This document shows, piece by piece, positions 7,522 through 15,341 of a stretch of 32,078 bases of DNA. The translations under genes and the position numbers were made by a program. The notes beneath the pieces were generated by a model. That model did no database searches, had not been told where the DNA came from, and saw only the letters and a program-made list of their open reading frames with translations. Source of the stretch: Micromonospora inaquosa (GTDB lineage Bacteria > Actinomycetota > Actinomycetes > Mycobacteriales > Micromonosporaceae); NCBI RefSeq assembly GCF_003857055.1, contig NZ_QGSZ01000129.1, positions 1 through 32,078 on the forward strand, written 5' to 3'. Position 1 is the first letter of the stretch, and each line of letters starts with the position of its first letter.

Positions 7522-7554
7522 GCCGCCCGGAAGGCCGTGGGACAACGCCGCCGG

Positions 7555-7977
7555 TCAGGCCCGGTGGGCGCCCGTCCCGACAGCGTTCGGGTCACCCAGC
7601 ACGGTGTCCAGCCGCCCGTCGTGATCACTGTCGACGTAGGTGATGTCCGGGATCCCGTCACCGTCCACGTCGATCTGGACGACGTCGGCGACGCCGTCGC
7701 CGTCGAGGTCGGTGACCACCTCCACCGAGCCGTCCAGGTGACGGGTCACGATCGACTGTGCGCCAGGGGCCCGCGGCGGCGGGCCTGGTGCCGGCACCGG
7801 CGTCGGGGCGGGCGCGGGCGCCGGAGTGGGCCGGGGGCCGGGTGTGGGCGACGGGTGGCTCGGAAACCCGCCGGCCGGCGGCGCGCTGGCCTGCTCGACC
7901 CCGGTGCCGGTGGGGTCCAGCTCCTCCTCGGAGGGGAAGACGTCACCTCGTGCGGCCGGATCGCGGTAGCTGCTCAT
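7555..7977 (-). CDS. Proline-rich protein with three calcium-binding Asp loops
   Basis: A 140-aa protein in three parts: an acidic N-terminus (1-40), a Pro/Ala/Thr-rich tract (about 45-75) and a C-terminal domain holding three spaced loops, DLDGDGVAD, DVDGDGIPD and DSDHDGRLD. These match the DxDxDG calcium-binding pattern of EF-hand-like, dockerin and thrombospondin type-3 repeats. There is no signal peptide, although such loops are commoner outside the cell. The ATG at 7977 is preferred; a longer in-frame start reaches 8010 but would run into the divergent gene's start. It is divergent from the PH/DivIVA-motif gene with only 20 nt between them, so the promoters must overlap. Function unknown. 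Confidence 0.7.
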   Translation of the reverse strand: MSSYRDPAARGDVFPSEEELDPTGTGVEQASAPPAGGFPSHPSPTPGPRPTPAPAPAPTPVPAPGPPPRAPGAQSIVTRHLDGSVEVVTDLDGDGVADVVQIDVDGDGIPDITYVDSDHDGRLDTVLGDPNAVGTGAHRA

Positions 7978-7982
7978 GGGCG

Positions 7983-7988
7983 TAGGGT
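7983..7988 (+). promoter_or_regulatory. Possible -10 box for the PH/DivIVA-motif gene
   Basis: TAGGGT lies 9 nt before ATG 7998 in a 20-nt divergent intergenic gap, so the transcript would be nearly leaderless. If translation starts at GTG 8097 instead, the leader would be longer. Confidence 0.3.
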
Positions 7989-7997
7989 TCCCCGACG

Positions 7998-8849
7998 ATG
8001 ACGAGAACAACCGTGCCCGATCGACCGGTGTCCTCGGTGCCCGGTCTGGCGGAAGATGTCGGGACCGACGCCACGGTCATGAACGGGGGTCCGAGCGTGG
8101 AATTGCGCCGGAATCGGGGGACCCGTGTGCTCGCCCTGGTCTGCGTACTCGGCGGGGTGCTCTTGTTGGTCTATCCCAGCGACGGCGCCCTGCTACGGAC
8201 GATCATCGCGGTGGGCGCGATCGCGCTCGGCGCGGTGGCGCTGGTCAGCGCGATGCGGCCGTTCCGATTCGGGATTCACGCGGACGGGCTCACCATCCGG
8301 CGACCCGGCCTGCGCCGGGAGGTCCGGTGGGCGGAGGTCGAGGCGCTGGTCCTCGACGAGCCGCCCCGGCGTGACGGCCATCCGGAGCCGCCGCGACTGC
8401 TGTTGGTGCCCGTGCCGGGTGTGCGGATTGAGCCGATGACCGCCCGTCATCCGCTCGACGGCCGACCCGCCATCGAACTGCTCGTTCTCGACCAGGTCCG
8501 CGAACAACCCGACCAGGTGTCCGCCGCGCTCAGCCGCCATGCCGGAGGTCGTTTCGTCGACCTGCTCGCGCTGCGTCGCGCCGCCTTCGACGCCCCGGAC
8601 CTCCCGGTCGGCCTGCGTGGTTACCAGATGGACCGGGTCGACCGGTTGATCCGACGCGGTCAGGACGCCCTGCTGTCCGGGGACGCGTCGACCCGGCAGG
8701 CGGCCCGGGGAGAGATCGAACGCGTCAGCGCGGCCGGCCTGCCGATCGCCCAGCGTGGCTACCACACGTTCCAGACGGATACCGTTCTGGACGCCCTCGT
8801 CGCCGCGTTGGCCGACCACCAGACCACCGATCGGGAGACCACCACATGA
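7998..8849 (+). CDS. Two-helix membrane protein with PH-like domain and DivIVA-type motifs
   Basis: A 283-aa protein. Two membrane helices at about 43-60 and 66-84 form a hairpin, followed by a PH-like module (FGIHADGLTIRRPGLRREVRWAEVEALVL), which is common in actinobacterial membrane proteins. The C-terminal cytoplasmic part carries two copies of a DivIVA-like motif: GLRGYQMDRVDRLIRRG (about 208-225) and AQRGYHTFQTDTVLDALV. In DivIVA/Wag31 such motifs belong to the N-terminal membrane-binding region. A role at the membrane or in polar growth is a guess. The start is uncertain: ATG 7998, ATG 8079 or GTG 8097 (GGGGGT upstream). Its stop overlaps the oxidase start (ATGA), so the two are co-translated. 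Confidence 0.75.
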   Translation: MTRTTVPDRPVSSVPGLAEDVGTDATVMNGGPSVELRRNRGTRVLALVCVLGGVLLLVYPSDGALLRTIIAVGAIALGAVALVSAMRPFRFGIHADGLTIRRPGLRREVRWAEVEALVLDEPPRRDGHPEPPRLLLVPVPGVRIEPMTARHPLDGRPAIELLVLDQVREQPDQVSAALSRHAGGRFVDLLALRRAAFDAPDLPVGLRGYQMDRVDRLIRRGQDALLSGDASTRQAARGEIERVSAAGLPIAQRGYHTFQTDTVLDALVAALADHQTTDRETTT

Positions 8850-10117
8850 CCGCGCAGGGACCGCACGCCGCGTCGACCACCGACGTTCCGCGCCGCAACT
8901 GGGCCGGCAACGTGCGGTACGCCGCGAAGGCGTTCCACCGGCCCACCTCCGTCGACGAACTGCGCCGGCTCGTCGCCGGCAGCAACCGGATCCGGGCGGT
9001 GGGCAGCGGGCACTCCTTCAACAGTCTCGGTGACACCGACGGTGACCTGGTCAGCCTCGCCGGGCTGCCCCCGATCGTCGAGGTGGACCAGGCGCGCGGG
9101 CAGGTCACCGTGAGCGGCGCGATGCGCTACGGCGACCTCGCCCGACAGCTGCACACCCAGGGGTACGCGTTGGCGAACCTCGCCTCGCTGCCGCACATCT
9201 CGGTGGCCGGCGCGGTGGCCACCGCCACCCACGGCTCCGGTCAGACCCACGGCAACCTGGCCAGCGCCGTCGCCGGCCTGGAGCTGGTCACCGCCGACGG
9301 CGACCTGCTGCGGGTCGACCGCGACTCCGACAGGTTCCCCGGAATGGTGGTCGGGCTCGGCGCGCTCGGCCTGGTCACCCGGGTCACCCTGGATGTGGTG
9401 CCAACCTTCGAGCTGCGCCAGTACGTCCGCCTCGACCTCGACCGGGCGGCGCTCGACGAGGCGCTCGGCTCGGCGTACAGCGTGAGTGTCTTCACCGATT
9501 TCCGGACTTCCCGACTGCGCGAGGTGTGGCGCAAGCAGGTGGCGGATCAACCACCGCCCGCGGCGGACTGGCTCGGCACCACCGCAGCCGACCAGCCCCG
9601 GCACCCGGTGCTCGGGATGCCACCGGAGAACTGCACCCCGCAGCTCGGCGAGCCGGGCCCGTGGCACGAGCGGCTGCCGCACTTCAAGCTCGGCTTCACC
9701 CCCAGCAGCGGCGACGAACTCCAGTCCGAGTACCACGTCGCGCGGACGTCGGCGGCGGACGCGCTCGCCGCGCTGGACGACGTGGCGGAGCTGATCGCCC
9801 CGGTGCTGCTGGTGTCCGAGTTGCGGACCGTGGCGGCCGACGAACTGTGGCTCAGTCCGAACTACCGACGGGACAGCTTCGTGCTGCACTTCACCTGGGT
9901 CGACGACACCGCGGCGGTGCTGCCGGTGGTGGCCGCCGTGGAGGAGCGCCTGGCGCCCTTCGCGCCCCGCCCGCACTGGGGCAAGGTCTTCGTCACCGAC
10001 CCGGCCGAGCTCTCCGCCCGCTACCCGCGCCACGCCGACTTCGCGGCCCTCCTAACCGACCTGGACCCAAAGGCCAAGTTCCACACCGACCTGCTAAACC
10101 GCTACTTCCCCCGCTGA
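8846..10117 (+). CDS. Alditol (xylitol/sorbitol) oxidase, covalent FAD
   Basis: A 423-aa VAO-family flavoenzyme that should oxidise the terminal hydroxyl of sugar alcohols with O2, giving aldose and H2O2. It aligns by eye with Streptomyces AldO. GSGHSFNS carries His56, matching the His46 that binds FAD covalently. PHISVAGAVATATHGSG is the FAD pyrophosphate loop. Glu325 and Arg327 (SELRT) and Lys380 (HWGKVF) match AldO active-site residues 320, 322 and 375 at a constant offset of 5. D-arabinono-1,4-lactone oxidase is the alternative family name. No signal peptide. It is translationally coupled to the PH/DivIVA-motif protein, with no sugar-alcohol transporter nearby. Confidence 0.9.
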   Translation: MTAQGPHAASTTDVPRRNWAGNVRYAAKAFHRPTSVDELRRLVAGSNRIRAVGSGHSFNSLGDTDGDLVSLAGLPPIVEVDQARGQVTVSGAMRYGDLARQLHTQGYALANLASLPHISVAGAVATATHGSGQTHGNLASAVAGLELVTADGDLLRVDRDSDRFPGMVVGLGALGLVTRVTLDVVPTFELRQYVRLDLDRAALDEALGSAYSVSVFTDFRTSRLREVWRKQVADQPPPAADWLGTTAADQPRHPVLGMPPENCTPQLGEPGPWHERLPHFKLGFTPSSGDELQSEYHVARTSAADALAALDDVAELIAPVLLVSELRTVAADELWLSPNYRRDSFVLHFTWVDDTAAVLPVVAAVEERLAPFAPRPHWGKVFVTDPAELSARYPRHADFAALLTDLDPKAKFHTDLLNRYFPR

Positions 10118-10137
10118 CCCAGCCCCCGCTTCTCCTG

Positions 10138-10200
10138 CGTTGATCATGAAGTTATTGCCACCCGGCGCGGCGTGTCGGGGCAATAACTTCATGATCAACG
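10138..10200. repeat. Perfect 22-bp inverted repeat between convergent genes
   Basis: The left arm 10138-10159 begins CGTTGATCATGAAG and the right arm 10179-10200 is its exact reverse complement; the loop is 19 nt. The arms are AT-rich (contain GAAGTTATTGCC), unlike the surrounding DNA. The element follows the alditol oxidase stop and overlaps the end of the protease gene, whose TGA stop (10197-10195) lies inside the right arm. It is well placed to act as a bidirectional terminator. I believe similar TTGATCATGAAGTT palindromes recur in Micromonospora and Salinispora genomes, which would make it a REP-like dispersed repeat. Confidence 0.85.
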
Positions 10201-11334
10201 AGATGGGGTCGGGGTGCGCAGGACGCTGCGCTGGACGGCCCGGCTGATGTCGCTGGGGGAGACGATGCCGGTCAGGTGGCCGTCGTCGGTTACCACCAGG
10301 GCTCGGCCGTCGGCGCACTCGGTGAGCCGGGGGAGCAGGTCGTTGAGCTGTTCACCGGGCTGGGTCAGGACCAGTTCGTCGGCCCGGCAGGCGACCTCGG
10401 CCAGCGTGGTCGAGGCCCGCCGCTCGGGCGGTACGCCCCGTACCCGGTCGACGGTGACCAGGCCGATCGGGCGGCCGTCAGCGGTCAGCGGCAGCGCCGA
10501 ATGCCGGTACGCGAACAGGTAGTGGTCGACGAAGTCCGCGACGGTCATCTCCGCCGAGGCGGTCTGCGGCTGCGGGGTCATCACATCACCCACCCGGATC
10601 CCGCGCAGCGCGGTGCCGGTGCGGGCCTGCCGCTCCTCCATCCCGGCCGCGCCGATCAGGAACCAGCCGATCAGCGCCAGCCACAGCCCGCCGAAGCCGA
10701 CCCCGGACAGGAACTGCCACAGCCCCAGGCCGATCAGCAGCACCCCCAGCACCCAGCCGGCCCGGGCGGCGACCACCGACGCCCGGGTCCGGTCACCGGT
10801 GGCCTTCCAGACCGCGGCACGCAGCAACCGGCCACCGTCCAGGGGTGCGGCCGGCAGCACGTTGAAGATGGCCAGCAGCACGTTGATGCCCGCCAGCCAG
10901 GCCACCGCCCCGAACAGCAGCCCGCCCTGCCCGGCCAGCGCGAGCAGCGCCGCGATGGCACCGAAGAATGCCCCGATCAGCAGACTGACCAGCGGGCCGA
11001 CGCCGGCGATCCGCAACTCCGCGCCCGGGTCACGCGGCTCGCCCCGCAACTCGGCGACGCCGCCGAACAGCCACAGCGTGATGCCGTCGACAGTCAACCC
11101 GTTGCGCTTGGCCACCACGGCGTGTGACACCTCGTGGGCGAGCAGGCCGACGAAGAAGACGACCGCCGCGGCCAGCCCGGCGAGGGTGTACGCCACCGGC
11201 GAGTGGTCGGGGTACGAGCGGGGGAACTGGTTCGCGGCCAACCCCCACGCGATCAACGCGAAGATGACCAGCACGCTCCAGTTGACGCCGACCGGCACTC
11301 CCGCGACCCGGCCAAGCCGGAAACTGGCCCTCAT
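10195..11334 (-). CDS. Site-2 protease (M50) with tandem CBS domains
   Basis: A 379-aa membrane metalloprotease of the SpoIVFB/Rv2625c type, which cuts transmembrane substrates inside the bilayer. About six helices are seen. The zinc motif HEVSH is in helix 3 and the third ligand lies in NVLPAAPLDGGR. After the membrane core, two CBS modules (about 245-370: VGDVMTPQPQTASAEMTV and LVVTDDGHLTGIVSPSDI) probably sense adenine nucleotides. The start at ATG 11334 (MRASFRLGRVAGVPVGVNW, GGTGGG just upstream) matches usual family N-termini; the frame stays open to 11436. The stop lies in the inverted repeat. Its substrate is unknown and no anti-sigma gene is adjacent. Confidence 0.9.
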   Translation of the reverse strand: MRASFRLGRVAGVPVGVNWSVLVIFALIAWGLAANQFPRSYPDHSPVAYTLAGLAAAVVFFVGLLAHEVSHAVVAKRNGLTVDGITLWLFGGVAELRGEPRDPGAELRIAGVGPLVSLLIGAFFGAIAALLALAGQGGLLFGAVAWLAGINVLLAIFNVLPAAPLDGGRLLRAAVWKATGDRTRASVVAARAGWVLGVLLIGLGLWQFLSGVGFGGLWLALIGWFLIGAAGMEERQARTGTALRGIRVGDVMTPQPQTASAEMTVADFVDHYLFAYRHSALPLTADGRPIGLVTVDRVRGVPPERRASTTLAEVACRADELVLTQPGEQLNDLLPRLTECADGRALVVTDDGHLTGIVSPSDISRAVQRSVLRTPTPSR

Positions 11335-11486
11335 CCCACCGAGATACCCCGCCAGGCCGTGGGCATTCCGGTTTCGTGCAGGTGGGGTGTCCTGGCGCTG
11401 GGGATACCCCGACTTCATGGAACCCGAGTAGATCAACGGGCTGAGCCTGGCCCGTGCCCGGTGGCAGGGTGATTGGCCGAGCCAGC

Positions 11487-12341
11487 TCAGCGGCGCGGGG
11501 CTTCGCTGGCGATGGTCGCCTCCCGGGGCAGGGCTGCCGCGCGCAGCGCCCAGTCCAGCGCGTAGTCGGCGATCTTTTCCCAGCCGTCCTGGCCGACGGT
11601 GAAGTGCGATCGGCCGGGAAACTCCTCGTACGCGGTGAGCGCCCGGGACTTCTGGTAGAGCCCGGCGTTGGTGCGGACCACCGACGCCGGCACCACGTGG
11701 TCGATCTCGCCGGCCATCAGCAGCAGCGGCGCCCGGTCGTTACGCCCGAAATCGACCCGGGCCGGCGAGCGCGGGTCGAGGTTGGCGAACGCGCCCTCGA
11801 AGTAGACCCGACCGGCGCCGGGAACGGCGTAGCGCTGCCAGGCCCGGTCGGAGTCCTCGCGGCTCATCGCGTTGCCGAAGGTGTAGGCGAAGTCGTTGGG
11901 GGTGAACGGGACGGCCTTGTTCCGGTTGGCGGGGCTGCGCAGGATGGGGAAGCCCGAGCGCAGCTGGCTCAGCGGCACCTTGAGCACGCCCTTCACCTGC
12001 GCGGGGTGCACTCCGACCGCCGCGGCGCCGAGGCCCCGGTCGACGAGGATCTGGGTGAACAGGCCGCCGAACGAGTGCCCCATGATGATCGGCGGTCGGG
12101 GCAGCGCCCTGATGATCCGGTCGTAGTGCGCCACGATGGTGGCGATGCTCTGCTCGGCGATCGGGCTGGGGTCGTCACGCAACTGCTCCACGGACCGGTC
12201 CATCCCGGGCCAGGCAGGGGCGATGACGTGCATCCCGCGTGCGGTGTACCGCGCGATCCACTGCTCCCAGCTGCGCGGGGTCATCCAGAGCCCGTGGATC
12301 AGCACAATCGTGTCGACCGGACCCTGCGGCGTGGCACCCAT
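11487..12341 (-). CDS. Alpha/beta hydrolase
   Basis: A 284-aa serine hydrolase. The oxyanion strand VLIHGLWM leads to the nucleophile elbow GHSFGG; an acidic residue lies in AGEIDHVVP and the catalytic His in GRSHFTVG near the C-terminus, completing the triad. No signal peptide. The ATG at 12341 is preferred because GGGAGGA sits 5 nt before it; the frame extends to 12416 with an unlikely sequence. Relatives include non-haem haloperoxidase-like esterases and lysophospholipase-like proteins, so the substrate is open. It is divergent from the ABC exporter. Confidence 0.88.
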   Translation of the reverse strand: MGATPQGPVDTIVLIHGLWMTPRSWEQWIARYTARGMHVIAPAWPGMDRSVEQLRDDPSPIAEQSIATIVAHYDRIIRALPRPPIIMGHSFGGLFTQILVDRGLGAAAVGVHPAQVKGVLKVPLSQLRSGFPILRSPANRNKAVPFTPNDFAYTFGNAMSREDSDRAWQRYAVPGAGRVYFEGAFANLDPRSPARVDFGRNDRAPLLLMAGEIDHVVPASVVRTNAGLYQKSRALTAYEEFPGRSHFTVGQDGWEKIADYALDWALRAAALPREATIASEAPRR

Positions 12342-12410
12342 CGCGTCCTCCCGGTGTCGCGGCGTCGGCCCGGCGGTTACCCGCTGTGCCCATCCGGAAT
12401 CCGGCCGCCC

Positions 12411-12422
12411 TGACAAATGTCA
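12411..12422. promoter_or_regulatory. TGACA-aa-TGTCA palindrome in a divergent promoter region
   Basis: A perfect 5-bp inverted repeat with a 2-nt spacer lies in the 141-bp gap between the hydrolase and the ABC exporter. It could be an operator for either gene. No clear -35/-10 pair was found in this gap. Confidence 0.3.
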
Positions 12423-12482
12423 CGGTCGGGAGGTGACGACCGCTCCAGGCATCGGGGTACGCGCTGCCGGAGCATCAATCGC

Positions 12483-13382
12483 ATGACCAGTACGCATCCG
12501 GCTGTCGAGTTGGACGGCCTCACCAAGAGCTTCGGCGCGGTCACCGCTGTCGACGGGTTGAGCCTGCGGGTGCAGCCCGGCGAGGTGGTGGCCTTCCTCG
12601 GCCCGAACGGCGCGGGCAAGACCACCACCATCGACATGTTGCTCGGGCTGTCCCGCCCGGACACCGGCACCGTCCGCGTCCTCGGCGGCACCCCGGACGA
12701 CGCGGTGGCCCGAGGTCGGGTCGCCGCCGTCCTGCAGACCGGCGGGCTGCTCAAGGACCTCACAGTGGGCGAGACGGTCGAGATGACCGCCCACTTCTAC
12801 CGGCACACCCGCCCGGCGGCGGAGGTGCTGGAACGGGCCGGTATCACCGACATCGCCGCCCGGGTGGTCGGGCGCTGCTCGGGCGGTCAGCAGCAGCGGT
12901 TGCGCTTCGCGTTGGCCCTGCTGCCCGACCCGGACCTGATGGTGCTCGACGAGCCGACCACCGGCATGGACGTCGAGGGTCGACGGGACTTCTGGCAGGC
13001 CCTACGCCGGGACGCGCGACGTGGACGGACGGTCATCTTCGCCACCCACTACCTGGACGAGGCGGACGCGTACGCCGACCGGATCGTGCTGGTGCGGCAG
13101 GGACGGATCGTCGCCGACGGCACCACCGCCGAGATCAAGAATCTGGCCGCCGGCCGTACGGTGCGGGCCACCCTGCCCGGCGCCGACCAGGCGGCTCTCG
13201 CCGCACTGCCCGGTGTGGACGCCGTGGAGGTGCGCGGCGACAGCGTGCTGGTGCGGACCGGCGACTCGGACGCGATCGCCCGCCACCTGCTGACCCGGAC
13301 CGCAGCCCGGGACGTCGAGATCACCTCCCGCAACCTTGAGGACGCCTTCCTCGCCCTGACCACCGCGCAGACGGGAGCCTGA
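12483..13382 (+). CDS. ABC-2 exporter ATP-binding subunit (DrrA-like)
   Basis: A 299-aa ATPase that powers the adjacent permease. It has Walker A (GPNGAGKTTT), Q-loop (VLQTGGLL), signature (CSGGQQQRL), Walker B (LMVLDEP) and the switch His in ATHYLDEAD. The C-terminal tail (about 220-299) is the usual DrrA-type extension. ATG 12483 is taken as the start, with GGAG about 10 nt upstream. One nucleotide separates its stop from the permease ATG. With the following kinase and regulator it resembles ABC/two-component sets that answer lipophilic or peptide antibiotics, such as Bacillus LnrJKLMN. Confidence 0.94.
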   Translation: MTSTHPAVELDGLTKSFGAVTAVDGLSLRVQPGEVVAFLGPNGAGKTTTIDMLLGLSRPDTGTVRVLGGTPDDAVARGRVAAVLQTGGLLKDLTVGETVEMTAHFYRHTRPAAEVLERAGITDIAARVVGRCSGGQQQRLRFALALLPDPDLMVLDEPTTGMDVEGRRDFWQALRRDARRGRTVIFATHYLDEADAYADRIVLVRQGRIVADGTTAEIKNLAAGRTVRATLPGADQAALAALPGVDAVEVRGDSVLVRTGDSDAIARHLLTRTAARDVEITSRNLEDAFLALTTAQTGA

Positions 13383-13383
13383 G

Positions 13384-14184
13384 ATGACCGCCTCCACCTC
13401 CACCCGCACCGGCGTCACGGAGCCGGACCGTCGGCTGCCCGCACTGGGCGGGTTCGCCCCGGGCGCCCTGCGCATCGAGCTGCGCCGGGTGCTGCGCAAC
13501 CGCCGCACCCTCGCCTTCACGCTGATCATGCCGGGTGTCTTCTTCCTCATCTTCGGCCTGCCGCAGGGCGGGCAGTCACTGGACAACGGTCGGCCGGTGA
13601 CGGCGTACGTCATGATCAGCCTGGCCGTGTACGCCGCCATGGTGGCGACCACCAGCGTCGGTGGTGCGGTGGCCACCGAGCGGGCCCTGGGCTGGAGCCG
13701 ACAACTGCGGCTCACCCCGCTACGACCGGCGGCGTACGTGGCGACCAAGCTGATCACCGCGATGAGCCTCGGCCTGCTCGCCGTCGTCGTCGAGTTCCTG
13801 GTGGGTGCCGTGGCCGGCGTCCGCGTCCCGGCGTACGTCTGGCTGCTGTCCGGGCTCGCCGCCTGGATCGGCTCGCTGGTCTTCGCCGCGTTCGGTCTCT
13901 TCATCGGGTACCTGGCGCCGGCCGAGAACGTCATGCAGATCATCGGCCCGGTCCTGGCGGTGCTGGCCATGTTCGGCGGGCTGTTCGTGCCGGTCGAGGT
14001 GCTGCCGGACGTGCTCCAGCAGGTCGCGACGTTCACCCCGGTGTACGGCATGGGGGTGCTGGCTCGCGCCCCGCTCACCGGCGACGGGGTGAGCATGGCG
14101 GCGGTGGTCAACCTCGTCGTCTGGGCGCTGGTCTTCGGCGTCGGTGCGGCCCGGCTGTTCCGCCGGGACACCGCGCGGGTCTGA
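13384..14184 (+). CDS. ABC-2 type permease (DrrB-like)
   Basis: A 266-aa membrane subunit with six helices. A cytoplasmic N-terminus (LRIELRRVLRNRRTL) leads into the first helix (FTLIMPGVFFLIFG). The ABC-2 signature region spans about 175-230 (ENVMQIIGPVLAVLAMFGGLFVPVEVLP, then the FTPVYG-containing stretch). It would export an unknown substrate together with the ATPase encoded 1 nt upstream. A kinase gene begins 26 nt after its stop. Confidence 0.92.
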   Translation: MTASTSTRTGVTEPDRRLPALGGFAPGALRIELRRVLRNRRTLAFTLIMPGVFFLIFGLPQGGQSLDNGRPVTAYVMISLAVYAAMVATTSVGGAVATERALGWSRQLRLTPLRPAAYVATKLITAMSLGLLAVVVEFLVGAVAGVRVPAYVWLLSGLAAWIGSLVFAAFGLFIGYLAPAENVMQIIGPVLAVLAMFGGLFVPVEVLPDVLQQVATFTPVYGMGVLARAPLTGDGVSMAAVVNLVVWALVFGVGAARLFRRDTARV

Positions 14185-14197
14185 CCGGCCGGGCCGA

Positions 14198-14203
14198 TAG
14201 CGT
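14198..14203 (+). promoter_or_regulatory. -10 box of a leaderless promoter for the second kinase
   Basis: TAGCGT lies 7 nt before ATG 14211 in the short gap after the permease. This favours ATG 14211 over GTG 14202, because GTG 14202 would fall inside the -10 box. The kinase and regulator could therefore be transcribed independently of the exporter genes. Confidence 0.45.
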
Positions 14204-14210
14204 GAACCCG

Positions 14211-15341
14211 ATGGACCTCTCGGCCGGGCAGCCCGGGCCGGTGAGCCGCCACTGGCGGGTCACCGGCTGGCTGCTGGCGGCCGTCTGGCTGTTCTTCCTC
14301 AACGTGCCGCTCGCCACCGCCCTGCACCAGCCGCAGCTGTGGCGGCGGATCGTCGGTGTGGCGGCCCTGGTCGTCTTCAGCTTCGGCTACGTGCTGCTGT
14401 TCCAGTGGGCCCGCAAGCTGCGCCAGTCGCTGCGGCCGATTCCGGTGGGCCGGGCGCGGGCCGGGCTGGCGTTGCTGCTCGCGGTGGGCCTGGCCAGTTT
14501 CCCGGGCGCCGGTGCGGACTGGCTGGCCACCCTGGTCTACGTGGCCGCGGCGGCGGTGTTCCTGCTGCCGCCGTGGGAGGCGTTGGCCGTTGTGGTGGTG
14601 TGCGCGGTGACCCCGGCGCTGGCGTCCTGGCTGATGGCGGGGTGGGAGGCGGAGAACGGCATCGTCTTCGCGGTGCTGCTCGCCTCGTTCGCCATGTTCG
14701 GGGTGTCCCAGCTGGCCCAGCGCAACAGCGAACTGCGGGCCGCCCAGCAGGAGATCGGTCGACTCGCGGTCGCCGAGGAGCGGGCCCGCACCGCCCGCGA
14801 CCTGCACGACATCCTCGGGCACTCGCTGACCGTGGTGGCGATCAAGGCCGAGCTGGCCGGGCGTCTGGTCACTGTCGACCGGGAGCGGGCCGCCGCCGAG
14901 ATCGCCGAGGTGGAGGCGCTGGCTCGGGCCGCGCTCGCCGACGTACGACAGACGGCTGGGGCGTACCGCGAGGTCAGCCTCGCCGCCGAGTTGGCCGGCG
15001 CCCGCTCCGCGCTGGCCGCGGCGGGCATCGCGGCGGACGTGGCGACCGAGGTGCCGGACCTGCCGCAGGAGTGGGATCGGTTGTTCGGCTGGGCGGTTCG
15101 GGAAGGGGTGACGAACGTGGTCCGGCACAGCGGGGCGCGGTGCTGCGTGATCCGGGTGCACCCGGATCGGGTCGAGGTCAGTGACGACGGCCGTGGCCCG
15201 TCCACATCCGACTCGAGCGGGCAGGGGCTAATCGGCCTGCGGGAGCGGGCGCGGCGGCTCGACGCTGTGGTGACCGTCGGTCGTCGGCCGACTGGCGACG
15301 GTTTTCTGCTGCGGGTGCACGCGCCGGGGGAGGCCCGGTGA
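14211..15341 (+). CDS. DesK-type sensor histidine kinase of the exporter
   Basis: A 376-aa membrane kinase. About five or six helices occupy residues 20-165 with tiny loops, typical of intramembrane-sensing kinases that monitor the bilayer or the neighbouring transporter. A coiled linker leads to the HisKA_3 box RDLHDILGHSL with phospho-acceptor His199. The ATPase domain has a weak N box (REGVTNVVRHS) and G box (DDGRGPS, GLIGLRERA). The start at ATG 14211 rests on the leaderless -10 box; GTG 14202 gives 379 residues. The stop overlaps the regulator (GTGA). Confidence 0.9.
   Translation: MDLSAGQPGPVSRHWRVTGWLLAAVWLFFLNVPLATALHQPQLWRRIVGVAALVVFSFGYVLLFQWARKLRQSLRPIPVGRARAGLALLLAVGLASFPGAGADWLATLVYVAAAAVFLLPPWEALAVVVVCAVTPALASWLMAGWEAENGIVFAVLLASFAMFGVSQLAQRNSELRAAQQEIGRLAVAEERARTARDLHDILGHSLTVVAIKAELAGRLVTVDRERAAAEIAEVEALARAALADVRQTAGAYREVSLAAELAGARSALAAAGIAADVATEVPDLPQEWDRLFGWAVREGVTNVVRHSGARCCVIRVHPDRVEVSDDGRGPSTSDSSGQGLIGLRERARRLDAVVTVGRRPTGDGFLLRVHAPGEAR

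Noticed and set aside
13002..15161. 719-codon minus-strand frame opposite the ABC exporter and kinase
   Set aside because: Shadow frame; the plus strand carries well-recognised families across the whole stretch.
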